Assembly: GCA_905201305.1 (NCBI GenBank)
Contig: CAJKNS010000154.1
Span: forward strand, 1-5,982
Direction of reading: 5' to 3'
Length of the DNA: 5,982 bases
Origin: an uncultured Eubacteriales bacterium
Lineage (GTDB): Bacteria > Bacillota > Clostridia > Oscillospirales > Oscillospiraceae
Made by a program: the position numbers and the translations under genes. The notes below the pieces were generated by a model that saw nothing but the letters and a program-made list of their open reading frames with translations, made no database searches and was not told the origin of the DNA. Positions 1 to 5,465 of the stretch are shown piece after piece (the stretch's first letter is position 1; every line of letters starts with the position of its first letter).

Positions 1-1243
1 CGGCTTCATGGAGGGACAGCGCGTCTGCGGGCGCAACCTCTGTATAATTATAGACCTGATAATACTGCATGGAGATGTTGGCGGATTTTACCTGATCGGC
101 ATCGGGAATTCGATGGATATAGCCAAAGGCGTCCGCTTTTGCGCCCAACATCGCGGCGGCAGTGACCACCAGCAGGGCGCCGCCAATGAGCGCCGAACGG
201 GAATGGAAAATCCGGAAGGACTTCTGGATAATCATCTCTGCGGCGATCCAGCCGATGGCAATGAGCAGCAGCACCAGCAGCATCAATACCCCAAAGGAGA
301 CGGACTGATCCGGGAATGCCAGCAGCTGGAGCAGGGCAAAGCCGCCCAGTCCCACGACAAGTGCGGCAAACACCTTGCTGAGGATTTTTACGGCGGAGAA
401 CGACAACATCTCTCCTGCGGTTTCCGCCCGGCGAATTTGATAGAGCATGCCGGAAAGCACCAGAAGCATCAATCCGACTCCGCCATAAATCAGGGGAATG
501 GTCAGATGAAAGACGTTTTGTGCGTCTATGACGCCGTCAGAGTACAGACGAACAAGGGGCATCAGCCAGACAAACCACTGAGGCGGTTCCATGTTGGCGG
601 AGAAGCCGGGAATAAAGCATTCGGCAACCTGAGCAAGACCCACCCAAATCGCCACTGCGGCCCCGTGCATGCCGGCATAGAGCAGAAACGCACCAAACCG
701 CTGCCCTGCCAGCACGCAGGCAAGCACTGCCATGCCATAAAACAGCAGGAAAATCAGACAGCATGCGGCAAGCAGCTGAAGAACCGGCTGAGCACTGACC
801 GCAAAGTGCAGGCAGATGCCTGCTGCAAGCCCATAGCACAGCGCCATAGGCAGCAGAATCATCAAAAGCCCGGTGAGCAGGGAGGTGAGATACAGCCCGC
901 TGCGGCGCATGGGCAGGCTCAGGTAGAATTGAATCTCCTTTTTGCCGTGAAGATGCTGGAACAGCAGCAGCGCCGATACCAGCGCAAGGGCTGCAAGCAG
1001 AAAAACCTGCCAGACATATGCGGAGGCGAGATAACGTGTGGTACTTTGCAGCAGAGCGCTGCCGTCTGGGTGAGCATCGTAATACTGCGGCAGCATACCG
1101 GTGGTTTCATCGCCGAGATAGCGATAAAGGGGCAGCACAAGGGTGCAGAGGAACAGGAAAAAGCTGCACACCGGAAGAGGCCAGAACCGACGCAGGTCAT
1201 TCTTGGAAAGAATGGGATTAAAGCAGGATGTCTTGCACTTCAT
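1..1243 (-). CDS. ABC-2-type transporter permease, C-terminus cut by window edge
   Basis: Membrane subunit of an ABC transporter, partner of the ATPase encoded just upstream. The minus-strand frame stays open from an ATG at 1243 to the left edge, giving 414 codons with no stop, so the 3' end lies outside. Hydrophobic stretches that look like membrane helices fall near residues 21-42, 74-95, 117-145, 154-179, 183-205, 247-268, 291-310, 316-338 and 351-368. After the second helix comes a cytoplasmic FYLSLPMRRSGLYLT segment, the 'LP-x-RR' type loop common in ABC-2 permeases of Firmicutes. From about residue 369 the chain turns polar (ISMQYYQVYNYTE), suggesting an extracytoplasmic domain that continues past the edge. 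The start is set by AGGAGG 8 bases upstream. The gene overlaps the ATPase gene by 26 bases. The family assignment is firm at the level of ABC permease; the transported substrate cannot be told. Confidence 0.88.
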   Translation of the reverse strand, partial: MKCKTSCFNPILSKNDLRRFWPLPVCSFFLFLCTLVLPLYRYLGDETTGMLPQYYDAHPDGSALLQSTTRYLASAYVWQVFLLAALALVSALLLFQHLHGKKEIQFYLSLPMRRSGLYLTSLLTGLLMILLPMALCYGLAAGICLHFAVSAQPVLQLLAACCLIFLLFYGMAVLACVLAGQRFGAFLLYAGMHGAAVAIWVGLAQVAECFIPGFSANMEPPQWFVWLMPLVRLYSDGVIDAQNVFHLTIPLIYGGVGLMLLVLSGMLYQIRRAETAGEMLSFSAVKILSKVFAALVVGLGGFALLQLLAFPDQSVSFGVLMLLVLLLIAIGWIAAEMIIQKSFRIFHSRSALIGGALLVVTAAAMLGAKADAFGYIHRIPDADQVKSANISMQYYQVYNYTEVAPADALSLHEA

Positions 1244-2117
1244 AGGACATACCTCCTAACTCATAGATAAAGATTTCCTCCAGGGTCAGGGGCAGCGCCT
1301 CCACATAGAGGGGGTTATAGACTGCGAGCTTTGCCTGGGTCACATCCGGCGCGCCGCGGACAATGTAGGTTTTCAGCCGTCCGGCAGCGGACTCGTGGAG
1401 AATTTTCAGCCCGGGCAGCTCTGCCGGCGGTTTATCCCCAAAGAGAATCTGAATTTTGCAGATGCTGTCCTGAAGCTCTGACAGACTCCGTTCCAGCAGC
1501 ACCTTGCCATGGTGGAGAATGCCCACGTGGTCGCATACGTCCTCCAGCTCCCGGAGGTTGTGGGAGGACAGCAGCACGGTGGTGCCGTATTCCGCCACAT
1601 CGCTCATGAGAATGGACATCACCTGACGGCGCATCACCGGGTCCAGACCGTCCACCGGTTCGTCCAGCAAAAGGATCTCCGGACGGCAGCTCATGCTCAG
1701 CCAGAAGGCGCTCTGCTTCAGCATGCCCTTGGATAGACTGCGGAGGGGCGCGTTTTCCTTGAGCTCAGGAAAAATATCACGAAGCTTGTTGTAGCGCTCC
1801 ATATCAAAGCTGGGATAGAGCCCACGGTAGAGCTGCATCAAATCCCGGGTAGTGGCGTGCATATAGTAGTAGATATCATCGTAAATGCAGAGAATTTTGG
1901 ATTTGACGGCAGGATTATCCCAGACTGGCGCACCGTCAATGGCAACATTGCCGCTGTCGGGACGGTAAACGCCGGTGAGATGTCGAATCAAGGTAGATTT
2001 TCCCGCGCCGTTGGGCCCTACCAGTCCATAGACGGTGCCCTCCTGAACGGTAAGGGAAACCTGATCCAGCGCCCGGAAGGCGCCAAAGGATTTTGTAAGA
2101 TTAGTAACGGTAATCAT
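1218..2117 (-). CDS. ABC transporter ATP-binding protein (YtrB/CcmA-like)
   Basis: Cytoplasmic ATPase that would power the adjacent permease; 299 residues, normal for this class. Walker A is GPNGAGKST at residues 34-42, Walker B ILLLDEP at 148-154, the D-loop GLDP at 157-160 and the switch histidine is in SSH at 184-186. The signature is LSKGM (128-132) instead of LSGGQ, a variation seen in exporter ATPases of the YtrB/YxlF kind. At the usual Q-loop position the sequence reads CIYDDIYYYM (77-86), with Asp where Gln is typical. Residues from about 220 to 299 form a C-terminal extension after the ATPase core. The start at 2117 is preceded by AAGGAGG (2125-2131), and ATG overlaps the TGA of the GntR gene as ATGA, so the two are translationally coupled. 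By analogy with ytr-type systems it may export an envelope-active compound or respond to one; this is inference. Confidence 0.93.
   Translation of the reverse strand: MITVTNLTKSFGAFRALDQVSLTVQEGTVYGLVGPNGAGKSTLIRHLTGVYRPDSGNVAIDGAPVWDNPAVKSKILCIYDDIYYYMHATTRDLMQLYRGLYPSFDMERYNKLRDIFPELKENAPLRSLSKGMLKQSAFWLSMSCRPEILLLDEPVDGLDPVMRRQVMSILMSDVAEYGTTVLLSSHNLRELEDVCDHVGILHHGKVLLERSLSELQDSICKIQILFGDKPPAELPGLKILHESAAGRLKTYIVRGAPDVTQAKLAVYNPLYVEALPLTLEEIFIYELGGMSYEVQDILL
1252..1257 (-). promoter_or_regulatory. Ribosome binding site of the permease gene
   Basis: A perfect AGGAGG on the minus strand lies inside the end of the ATPase gene, 8 bases before the ATG at 1243. It decides the permease start. 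The nearer ATG at 1250 is in the ATPase frame, encodes an internal Met there, and is too close to this site to be used. The nesting suggests coupled translation of ATPase and permease. Confidence 0.8.
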
Positions 2118-2488
2118 GCTTCTTCCTCCTTTCCATAGGCTGCTTGGGCGGCAGACAAAACGTCTGCTCGGGAGACACCCAACAGCTTCAGCTCCTGCAC
2201 GGCGCCGGTGAGTTGATCGGTGAGCTCCTGGATGCGCCGATGGGCAGCCATACCGTCGGTGGAAGCAAATGCTCCCTTGCCCGGAACCGTGTTGATCAGT
2301 CCCAGACTCTCCAGCTCCCGATAGGAGCGCTGAATGGTGTTGGGGTTGATGGCAAGGGACGCTGCCAGCTCCCGCACCGACGGGAGCTTTTCTCCCGGGG
2401 CAATAGCGCCGGATAAAATCAGCTGCCGCAGGGCATCGCGGACCTGCTCATAAATGGGGCGCGGGTCCTTATAGTTGATGCTCAGCAT
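2114..2488 (-). CDS. GntR-family transcriptional regulator, YtrA subfamily
   Basis: Short DNA-binding repressor of 124 residues. The N-terminal winged helix-turn-helix spans about residues 10-77, with the hallmark PIYEQVRDALRQLILSG, PGEKLPSVRELAASLAINPN, TIQRSYRELESLGLI and a wing ending PGKGAFA. What follows (about 80-124) is only a short helical tail, too small for the FadR, HutC or MocR effector domains. This size and the ABC genes behind it place it in the YtrA subfamily. GAGGTG (2494-2499) lies 5 bases before the ATG. It is the first gene of the operon and shares ATGA with the ATPase gene. The palindrome beside its promoter suggests it represses its own operon. What relieves repression is unknown; in Bacillus the related ytr operon responds to cell-wall antibiotics. 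Confidence 0.93.
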   Translation of the reverse strand: MLSINYKDPRPIYEQVRDALRQLILSGAIAPGEKLPSVRELAASLAINPNTIQRSYRELESLGLINTVPGKGAFASTDGMAAHRRIQELTDQLTGAVQELKLLGVSRADVLSAAQAAYGKEEEA

Positions 2489-2518
2489 GGAAACACCTCG
2501 TTTCTGTGTGAATCAACT

Positions 2519-2537
2519 GTATTAACTGTCTTAATAC
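2519..2537 (-). promoter_or_regulatory. Putative GntR operator (7-5-7 inverted repeat)
   Basis: On the minus strand the sequence reads GTATTAA-GACAG-TTAATAC, a perfect palindrome with 7-base arms and a 5-base centre. It begins 4 bases after the -10 box and covers the expected transcription start, the position of a classical repressor site. It begins with GT and ends with AC, as GntR-family operators generally do. Partly overlapping it is a 9-base tandem repeat on the plus strand (AACTGTATT then AACTGTCTT, from 2515), which may offer a second half site. Assignment to the GntR protein of this operon is inferred from position. Confidence 0.65.
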
Positions 2538-2541
2538 GGAC

Positions 2542-2570
2542 ATTATACAAACAACACGCCAGCTTGTCAA
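2542..2570 (-). promoter_or_regulatory. Sigma-A promoter of the GntR-ABC operon
   Basis: The minus strand has an exact -35 TTGACA (2565-2570), a 17-base spacer and an exact -10 TATAAT (2542-2547). Transcription would begin near 2535, giving a leader of about 47 bases to the GntR start at 2488. A full-consensus promoter is unusual and implies strong expression unless repressed, which fits the palindrome immediately downstream. Confidence 0.88.
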
Positions 2571-2630
2571 GTACAATCCCGCATAAAATGGCGGCGGAAG
2601 ACCGTTGGCACATTTGTGTTGGAATGCCCA

Positions 2631-2666
2631 ATAAAAAGGACCTGCCGCCAAAATGACGGCAGGTCC
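2631..2666 (-). terminator. Rho-independent terminator after the solute-binding protein gene
   Basis: A perfect 10-base-pair GC-rich stem, GGACCTGCCG (2657-2666 on the minus strand) pairing with CGGCAGGTCC (2638-2647), with a 9-base loop. On the minus strand it is followed by TTTTTATT. The stem begins 42 bases past the stop codon at 2709-2711. It separates the binding-protein transcript from the GntR-operon promoter that starts some 60 bases further on in the same direction. On the plus strand there is no T-run, so it acts one way. Confidence 0.92.
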
Positions 2667-2708
2667 AAATATAGGGGGATAAGAAAGGAGTGGAAAAATC
2701 AAAGGGGA

Positions 2709-4445
2709 TTACTGTGCCATATAGCGGTCATAAGCCTCCTGCTTGATTTCCAGGGCGCGGGTCAGACCCATGGTGCGAACCTTTTTCACATAGGAGTCGT
2801 ACTCCTTCTCAATGTCCATATCGCCGGTGATGAACTTGTCACGGCACTCCAGGGCATAGGATTCATAGTCCGCAGCCAGCTTGCTGATTTCATAGTTCTC
2901 GTCGATGGTCAGCTGGGCGACATAGGGGTAGGAATCCCGGTTGTCACGGCTGGCGGACCAAACCTCAAAGGCGTTTGCTTCGTCCTCGTTAAAGGAAACC
3001 AGCAGCTTGGAGTTGGAGGACCAGGAGGGGGTGTTGTTACGACCGGTGTAGAAGGAGATGGCGTCGCCGGCAGCCAGATCGGGGTTGTTCAGCACGGTGT
3101 CGGTGAACTGAGGCTTGCCGTCAACCACTTCGCAGGACAGCCCCTCAACGCCGTAGTTTGCCAGCTGGATGCCCTGATCGGTGAACCAGAAGTCGCAGTA
3201 CTGGATGGCAAGCTCGGGGTCCTTGCACTTGGTGGAGATGCTCATACGCTCAACGCCGAAGTCATATTCGGTGGTATCCACATGGGTCTTGTCGCCCTTT
3301 TCCTTTACGGGGTCGGGCAGACCGATGAGCCGCAGGTTGGGATCGTCGGACATGGTGGAATACATGCTCATCATGGGCGCGCCGTTGAAGAACACGCCGC
3401 AGTTGCCGGAGGTGATCTCTGCCATACCGTCAGGATCCATAGCACCGGGGGCATTGGCAAAGTCGCGGGAAATCAGACCGTCTTCATACCACTGGTGGAG
3501 CATGGTCAGATACTCCTTGTAGCCTTCATTGGTGATGCCGTCCATGACCTTGCCGTCCTGCACCATCCAATAGCTCTCCTTGGCATTGGTCGCCAGCATG
3601 CAGGGGGCACCGTAGCCGGCAGCCAGGAAGTTGTCGTTGCCAACGGCTGCGGAATCCAGATAAATGGCGGTGGTGCAGCCATACTGGTTCTTCATTGCCA
3701 TCAGCAGCTCGTGGAGCTCGTCGTAGGTTTCGGGTACGTCCATACCCAGGGCTTCGATCCAGTCGCCGCGGCCCATCATGCCGAAGAAGGGACCGATAAA
3801 GTCGCTCATCAGCTCATAGAAGCCGGAGATATGTCCTTCTGCGGTGGAGGTAGCGGTTTCCAGGAACTTGGTGGAGGTGCGGTACTTCTGGTAGTGGGGG
3901 AACAGGTCCTCATAGTCCTCCAGCGCCAGAATGACCTCTTCCTCGATGCCGTTGTCGTCACCGTCGGAATACAGGCTGTTGAAGCTGCCGAAGATGTCGG
4001 GATAGTCCTGGGATGCGATCATCAGGTTGAACTGCTCGTTGGCAACCATGAAGTCAGCCTGGATAAAGTCCAGGGTGACGCCGGTGAGTCTGGCTGCCTC
4101 CTGGAAGTGGGGGTAGTCAAAATAGCCGTTGGGCGCCATATTTGCCACGGCACCGCCGGGCTTGGTCTGCCAGTAGCTGAGTGTTTCGCCCTCGGTCAGG
4201 GGCAGCTGCAGATCGGGAATGGCTTCCTCTTCGGCGGCGCTGGTTTCAGTAGCGCTGCCGGTTTCGTCGGCAGCGGGCGCCTGGGGCTGCTCGGGCGCTG
4301 CCTCTTCTGTGGCAGCGGGTGCAGGCTCGCTTTTGGATGCCTCGGCAGCGGGTGCAGAGGAAGCGGAGCCGCCGCAGCCAGCCATAACCGCCAGGATCAG
4401 CGCCATGGAAAGCAGCAGCGCAAGGCTGCGTTTCAGGTGTTTCAT
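2709..4445 (-). CDS. Extracellular solute-binding lipoprotein, LplA/YtcQ-like (family 1)
   Basis: Substrate-capture lipoprotein of an ABC importer, 578 residues. The signal peptide has positive residues (MKHLKR), a hydrophobic core and a lipobox VMAGC with the lipidated Cys at 24. Residues 25-75 are a flexible linker rich in Ala, Ser, Pro and Glu. The mature domain starts near LPLTEGETLSYW (81-92). Segments typical of the LplA/YtcQ group include MIASQDYPDIF (142-152), YDELHELLMAMKN (241-253), YGVEGLSCEVVDGK (431-444) and the C-terminal motif around GDMDIEKEYDSYV, MGLTRALEIKQEAYDRY (541-575). That group usually binds oligosaccharides, but the ligand cannot be read here. I chose the ATG at 4445 over one 13 codons upstream because AAAGGAG (4454-4460) precedes it and it gives a proper signal peptide. 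The gene stands alone, with its own promoter and terminator. The lplB/lplC-type permeases normally beside such genes are absent, so partners must be encoded elsewhere. Confidence 0.93.
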   Translation of the reverse strand: MKHLKRSLALLLSMALILAVMAGCGGSASSAPAAEASKSEPAPAATEEAAPEQPQAPAADETGSATETSAAEEEAIPDLQLPLTEGETLSYWQTKPGGAVANMAPNGYFDYPHFQEAARLTGVTLDFIQADFMVANEQFNLMIASQDYPDIFGSFNSLYSDGDDNGIEEEVILALEDYEDLFPHYQKYRTSTKFLETATSTAEGHISGFYELMSDFIGPFFGMMGRGDWIEALGMDVPETYDELHELLMAMKNQYGCTTAIYLDSAAVGNDNFLAAGYGAPCMLATNAKESYWMVQDGKVMDGITNEGYKEYLTMLHQWYEDGLISRDFANAPGAMDPDGMAEITSGNCGVFFNGAPMMSMYSTMSDDPNLRLIGLPDPVKEKGDKTHVDTTEYDFGVERMSISTKCKDPELAIQYCDFWFTDQGIQLANYGVEGLSCEVVDGKPQFTDTVLNNPDLAAGDAISFYTGRNNTPSWSSNSKLLVSFNEDEANAFEVWSASRDNRDSYPYVAQLTIDENYEISKLAADYESYALECRDKFITGDMDIEKEYDSYVKKVRTMGLTRALEIKQEAYDRYMAQ

Positions 4446-4453
4446 GTTCTCTT

Positions 4454-4460
4454 CTCCTTT
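4454..4460 (-). promoter_or_regulatory. Ribosome binding site of the binding-protein gene
   Basis: AAAGGAG on the minus strand, 8 bases before the ATG at 4445. It decides between two in-frame starts: the upstream ATG at 4484 has no comparable site and would add 13 polar residues before the signal peptide. Confidence 0.8.
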
Positions 4461-4511
4461 CATCATTGAATTGCGGAAATTCATGCAAGTTAAACATAAA
4501 CGTCACACAAT

Positions 4512-4524
4512 CGTAATAATTACG
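4512..4524. promoter_or_regulatory. 13-base palindrome near the binding-protein transcription start
   Basis: CGTAAT-A-ATTACG is a perfect inverted repeat with 6-base arms around one base. It starts 5 bases downstream of the -10 box of the minus-strand promoter and overlaps the expected start site near 4523, so it could be a repressor operator. It differs from the palindrome at 2519-2537, so a different regulator, encoded elsewhere, would be needed. It is short and AT-rich in the middle, so chance is possible. Confidence 0.4.
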
Positions 4525-4529
4525 GAGGT

Positions 4530-4558
4530 AGTATAACAGATTTCGGTGGATGTGTCCA
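4530..4558 (-). promoter_or_regulatory. Sigma-A promoter of the binding-protein gene
   Basis: The minus strand shows -35 TGGACA (4553-4558, 5 of 6 consensus bases), a 17-base spacer and -10 TATACT (4530-4535, 5 of 6). Transcription would start near 4523, leaving a leader of about 78 bases before the ATG at 4445. Confidence 0.75.
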
Positions 4559-4603
4559 GAGAAAAATGAAGAAATTGTGGAGGGAAAGCAAAAAATGTAG
4601 CGT

Positions 4604-4632
4604 TTGTCCCAGAGCTGCTGTTTCTATATGAA
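4604..4632 (+). promoter_or_regulatory. Weak candidate promoter for the SnoaL-like genes
   Basis: TTGTCC (4604-4609), 17 bases, then TATGAA (4627-4632); each box matches 4 of 6 consensus bases. The leader would be about 110 bases. A competing candidate is TTGCAT (4679-4684), 17 bases, TACACT (4702-4707), matching 3 and 4 of 6. An extended -10-like TGTGATACT (4671-4679) also occurs without a good -35. None is strong, which may mean that an activator or an alternative sigma factor is used. Confidence 0.25.
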
Positions 4633-4748
4633 AAACTTGCAGCAGAAGAAAGTGAATCCCAAGGTGGGAATGTGATACTTGCATCCGGGACGACTGCCGG
4701 GTACACTGAAAAGGAAGACAATCGCTTTAAAAGAATGGAGGAACGCAT

Positions 4749-5450
4749 ATGTATAAGCATCCGCCGCTTGACCTGCTCCATATGGCAGACGTGGTTGAGG
4801 ATACCACCGCCATTGCAAACATCATGGGAGCATTCACCTTCCTGAATTGCTACAAGCAGCACAAGCGTCAGTTTGAAAACTGGTCCAAGAACGAGCCCAC
4901 CCTCACTGTGAACAACGGCAAATACGTGGGCTATGAGGCCGTCAAGGGCTTCTTCGTGGACTACAACAACGAGCAGACCAAGTGGGCCAACGAGGTCATG
5001 CGCGGGCTGTATCCCGAGGAGCTGGGCGGCAAATCCGATGAGGAAATCTGGGCCGTGGGCTCCAACACCGTTTTGACCATGACCTCTCCCATCATCGAGG
5101 TGGCCTTCGATGGCCAGACCGCCAAGGGCATGTGGTACGTCTTCGGCGAGACCACGGAGGTTTACTCCAAGGGCCCCAAGGCCGCCTGGAACTTCGGAAA
5201 GTGCGCCGTGGACTTCATCAAGGAGGACGGTCAGTGGAAGATCTGGCACATGATCATGTTTACCGACATCGCCTGCCCCCTGGGGCAGAACTGGGGCACC
5301 GCCAAGATGTATGAGCACGAGGGCCCCGAGGCTCCCGCTCCCACCGAGGCCGGCGAGCTGTACAAGTCCTTCGGCGAGGACTACGTCTTCGAGATCAAGC
5401 CCGAGATGCCCGAGCCCTATGACACCTTTGCCAATACGTTCAGCTACTAA
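4749..5450 (+). CDS. SnoaL-like/NTF2-fold protein, first of a tandem pair
   Basis: Predicted soluble cytoplasmic protein of 233 residues without signal peptide or membrane helix. The SnoaL-like region spans about residues 15-175: an N-terminal helix (EDTTAIANIMGAFTFLNCY), then YVGYEAVKGFF (59-69), then strands MTSPIIEVAFDGQTAKGMWY (111-130) and CAVDFIKEDGQWKIWHMIMF (152-171). The 'TATG-x-WY' and 'F-x-x-EDGQWKIWH' features are typical of the SnoaL_4 type of this fold, which includes dehydratases, isomerases and polyketide cyclases. Residues 176-233 form a C-terminal extension rich in Pro and Glu and ending DTFANTFSY. The ATG at 4749 has GGAGGA (4737-4742) upstream. The next gene, a paralogue, starts 15 bases after the stop. 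Codons end almost always in C or G, more so than in the leftward genes. Fold assignment is good; substrate and reaction are unknown. Confidence 0.85.
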   Translation: MYKHPPLDLLHMADVVEDTTAIANIMGAFTFLNCYKQHKRQFENWSKNEPTLTVNNGKYVGYEAVKGFFVDYNNEQTKWANEVMRGLYPEELGGKSDEEIWAVGSNTVLTMTSPIIEVAFDGQTAKGMWYVFGETTEVYSKGPKAAWNFGKCAVDFIKEDGQWKIWHMIMFTDIACPLGQNWGTAKMYEHEGPEAPAPTEAGELYKSFGEDYVFEIKPEMPEPYDTFANTFSY

Positions 5451-5465
5451 AGGAGGTGCGCAGTT

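Larger units (their letters stand above)
4446..4748. other. Divergent intergenic region (303 bases)
   Basis: Spacer between the leftward binding-protein gene and the rightward SnoaL-like pair, visibly richer in A and T than the genes on either side. It holds the binding-protein promoter and leader, a 13-base palindrome, weak candidate promoters for the rightward genes, and small inverted repeats: CTGCTG (4615-4620) with CAGCAG (4640-4645), TTTC with GAAA nested inside, and TCCCA-AGG-TGGGA (4657-4669). I see no convincing gene. A 15-codon plus-strand frame at 4628-4675 lacks a ribosome binding site. No known riboswitch is recognisable by eye. Confidence 0.6.

Noticed and set aside
8..1270. Long plus-strand open frame of 420 codons
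   Set aside because: It is antisense to the ABC permease, is very rich in Gln, His and Lys in a way unlike a folded protein, and has no ribosome binding site. The minus frame has membrane helices and a proper start.
2616..4469. Plus-strand open frame of 617 codons
   Set aside because: Antisense to the binding-protein gene. It is low-complexity in Gly, Val and His, while the opposite strand has a signal peptide, lipobox and family motifs. The frame is open because the real gene rarely uses the codons TTA, CTA and TCA.
4432..4484. Upstream ATG at 4484 as the start of the binding-protein gene
   Set aside because: It lacks a ribosome binding site and would put 13 polar residues before the signal peptide; the ATG at 4445 has AAAGGAG at the right distance.
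4494..4507. Possible CcpA cre site in the leader of the binding-protein gene
   Set aside because: The central AAACG fits, but most outer positions of the cre consensus do not.
4550..4600. 16-residue plus-strand peptide frame
   Set aside because: The only GGAGGT lies about 20 bases upstream, too far, and it sits over the opposite-strand promoter.
4628..4675. 15-residue Lys-rich leader peptide (MKNLQQKKVNPKVGM) before the SnoaL-like genes
   Set aside because: No ribosome binding site upstream and no attenuator hairpin with a T-run after it.
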